From positions 1-6,247 of the forward strand of contig JBBPXY010000029.1 of the NCBI GenBank assembly GCA_038200435.1: a stretch of DNA of 6,247 bases. Reading direction: 5' to 3'. Under the pieces are notes generated by a model. It had not been told where the DNA came from, made no database searches, and saw nothing but the letters and a program-made list of their open reading frames with translations. A program made the position numbers and the translations under genes. Origin of the DNA: JBBPXY01 sp038200435 (GTDB taxonomy: Bacteria; Actinomycetota; Thermoleophilia; Solirubrobacterales; Solirubrobacteraceae). This document shows positions 5,223 to 6,247 of the stretch, in pieces (within the stretch, counting starts at the first letter, position 1; each line of letters opens with the position of its first letter).

Positions 5223-6193
5223 CGGGGACCGCCGTGCCGGCGCTCGACGCGGTGCTCAGCGCCGCGGGCGATCACGTGCCGGGACTGATGGCCAGGGTGG
5301 AGGAGCGCCTGACCGAGGTCGCGGGGGGACACGGCGAGTTGCTCGGCCGTCAGGCCGGAGAGACCATTGCCGCGGGCGGCAAGCGGTTGCGGCCGCTGCT
5401 CGTCTTCCTGGCGGCGGGCCGCGAGCTCGCCGAGCGCGAGGGGGCGGTGCGCGCCGCGGTGGCGGTCGAGCTCGTCCACTCGGCGAGTCTCGTTCACGAC
5501 GACGTGCTTGACGCTGCCGACCTGCGCCGCGGCCGCCCGACCGTCGTGGCCGTCGCCGGCCGGGTCGCGGCCACCGCCACGGGCGACTTCCTGTTCTCCC
5601 GTGCGTTTGCCGAGCTCGCGGGCGGCGGGCGAGCCGACGACGTCATCGAGCTCGCCGCCGCCGGGGCCGCCCTTGCTCGGGGCGAGCTCTGCCAGCGCGA
5701 GGACGCCTGGAACGCCGGGGTGACGATCGAGCGCTACCTCGCGCGCTGCGAGCTGAAGACAGCTCGCCTGTTCGAAGCGGCGTGCCGCCTTGGCGCTCGA
5801 GCCGGCTCGGGCGCGGCAGACGTGTTGGGTCTCTTCGGCCGGCGGATCGGCTTGGCGTTTCAGTTGCTGGACGACGTGCTCGACGTGTCCGGGCCGGCCG
5901 AGCGCACCGGCAAGCGGCGCGGCACCGATCTGCTCGACGGCACGGTCACGCTTCCGCTGATCCTCGCGCGGCAACGCGATCCCGCTGTGGAGGCGGTCGC
6001 GCTTCGCACCCTCGACGCCGCTGGTGCAGAGGAGCTGTGTGACCGCATCGCGGCCACCGGTGCGCTGGCGGAGGCGCGACAGCGGGCACTCGCGATCGTC
6101 GCCGAGGCCAAAGAGGGGATCGCGCCTCTCCCGGGAGATCAACGGCGAGTGCTCGACCTAGTCGCCGACGGCGTGGTCGAGCGCTACAGCTAG
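5219..6193 (+). CDS. Long-chain trans-polyprenyl diphosphate synthase (probable menaquinone side chain)
   Basis: This 324-residue cytosolic enzyme would condense isopentenyl diphosphate onto an allylic primer to build the isoprenoid tail. Motifs are in order: G-G-K-R-L-R-P-L-L (53-61), the first aspartate motif D94-D-V-L-D98 followed by D-L-R-R-G-R-P-T, G122-D-F-L-F, K-T-A-R-L (180-184), the second motif F214-Q-L-L-D218-D-V-L-D222, and G-T-D-L-L-D-G-T-V-T-L-P. Residues four and five before the first aspartate are Ser90 and Ala89. Small side chains there are associated with long products, as in HepT/IspB-type synthases, but the exact length cannot be read. The start is GTG 5219, overlapping the menG stop by 4 nt; a later GTG at 5234 is less economical. 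Position after menG points to menaquinone tail supply, although a single-subunit synthase could also feed other pathways. The 3' end meets the convergent gene at a shared CTAG. Confidence 0.93.
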   Translation: MTGTAVPALDAVLSAAGDHVPGLMARVEERLTEVAGGHGELLGRQAGETIAAGGKRLRPLLVFLAAGRELAEREGAVRAAVAVELVHSASLVHDDVLDAADLRRGRPTVVAVAGRVAATATGDFLFSRAFAELAGGGRADDVIELAAAGAALARGELCQREDAWNAGVTIERYLARCELKTARLFEAACRLGARAGSGAADVLGLFGRRIGLAFQLLDDVLDVSGPAERTGKRRGTDLLDGTVTLPLILARQRDPAVEAVALRTLDAAGAEELCDRIAATGALAEARQRALAIVAEAKEGIAPLPGDQRRVLDLVADGVVERYS

Positions 6194-6247
6194 AAGTCCA
6201 TCGGCCAGACGCCGTCGCCTTCGAGGGCGGCGACGAAGCGGTCGATC
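6190..6247 (-). CDS. C-terminal fragment of a convergent gene, unidentified (partial)
   Basis: On the minus strand an open frame enters from the right edge and ends at TAG (forward 6190-6192), giving IDRFVAALEGDGVWPMDF. All third positions but one are G or C, and the stop falls exactly at the end of the plus-strand gene, so a real convergent gene is likely. Eighteen residues do not identify a family. The two genes overlap by 3-4 nt, with no room for a terminator between them. Confidence 0.5.
   Translation of the reverse strand, partial: IDRFVAALEGDGVWPMDF

Noticed and set aside
5084..6142. Minus-strand open frame of 352 codons opposite menG and the polyprenyl synthase
   Set aside because: It is a shadow of strongly supported plus-strand genes and shows no family motif.
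1..6247. tRNA, rRNA, riboswitch or mobile element genes
   Set aside because: I found no cloverleaf, conserved RNA motif, transposase or integrase in either strand.

Overview
The window is dense, GC-rich bacterial coding DNA with six complete genes on the + strand. A partial gene enters at the left edge and a convergent partial gene enters at the right edge. Strong G/C preference at third codon positions, GTG starts, 4-nt gene overlaps and a menaquinone-type respiratory gene set suggest a high-GC actinobacterium-like organism. A deep lineage such as Thermoleophilia or Rubrobacteria is my guess; no marker gene in the window fixes the taxonomy.

Layout. Bases 2-130 hold the C-terminus of a gene that may be Lrp/AsnC-like. 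Bases 130-207 are a heptamer-based inverted repeat, fused in frame to the 5' end of hemL (glutamate-1-semialdehyde aminomutase, 130-1470). A 188-residue, mostly helical protein of unknown function follows with a 4-nt overlap (1467-2033). A 96-nt gap carries an inverted repeat and a candidate promoter. Next comes a three-gene complex III module: Rieske protein (2130-2798), b6-type cytochrome b (2805-3608), and a subunit IV-cytochrome c fusion (3778-4512). A 169-nt spacer with two hairpins separates the last two. The menaquinone methyltransferase menG/ubiE (4557-5222) and a long-chain polyprenyl diphosphate synthase (5219-6193) follow, again with a 4-nt overlap. A minus-strand gene ends in the last bases.

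The genes fit one theme. hemL supplies the tetrapyrrole precursor for the b- and c-type hemes of complex III. The polyprenyl synthase makes the isoprenoid tail and MenG finishes the head group of menaquinone, the quinol that complex III would oxidise. The complex is built like the Bacillus QcrABC complex (split cytochrome b, cytochrome c fused to subunit IV) and not like the usual actinobacterial QcrCAB with diheme cytochrome c.

I see no convincing wholly new system. The best second looks are the repeat that supplies the hemL start, the unknown 188-residue protein with a prenyl-synthase-like segment, the qcrB-qcrC spacer, and the redox-centre substitutions in the complex III subunits.
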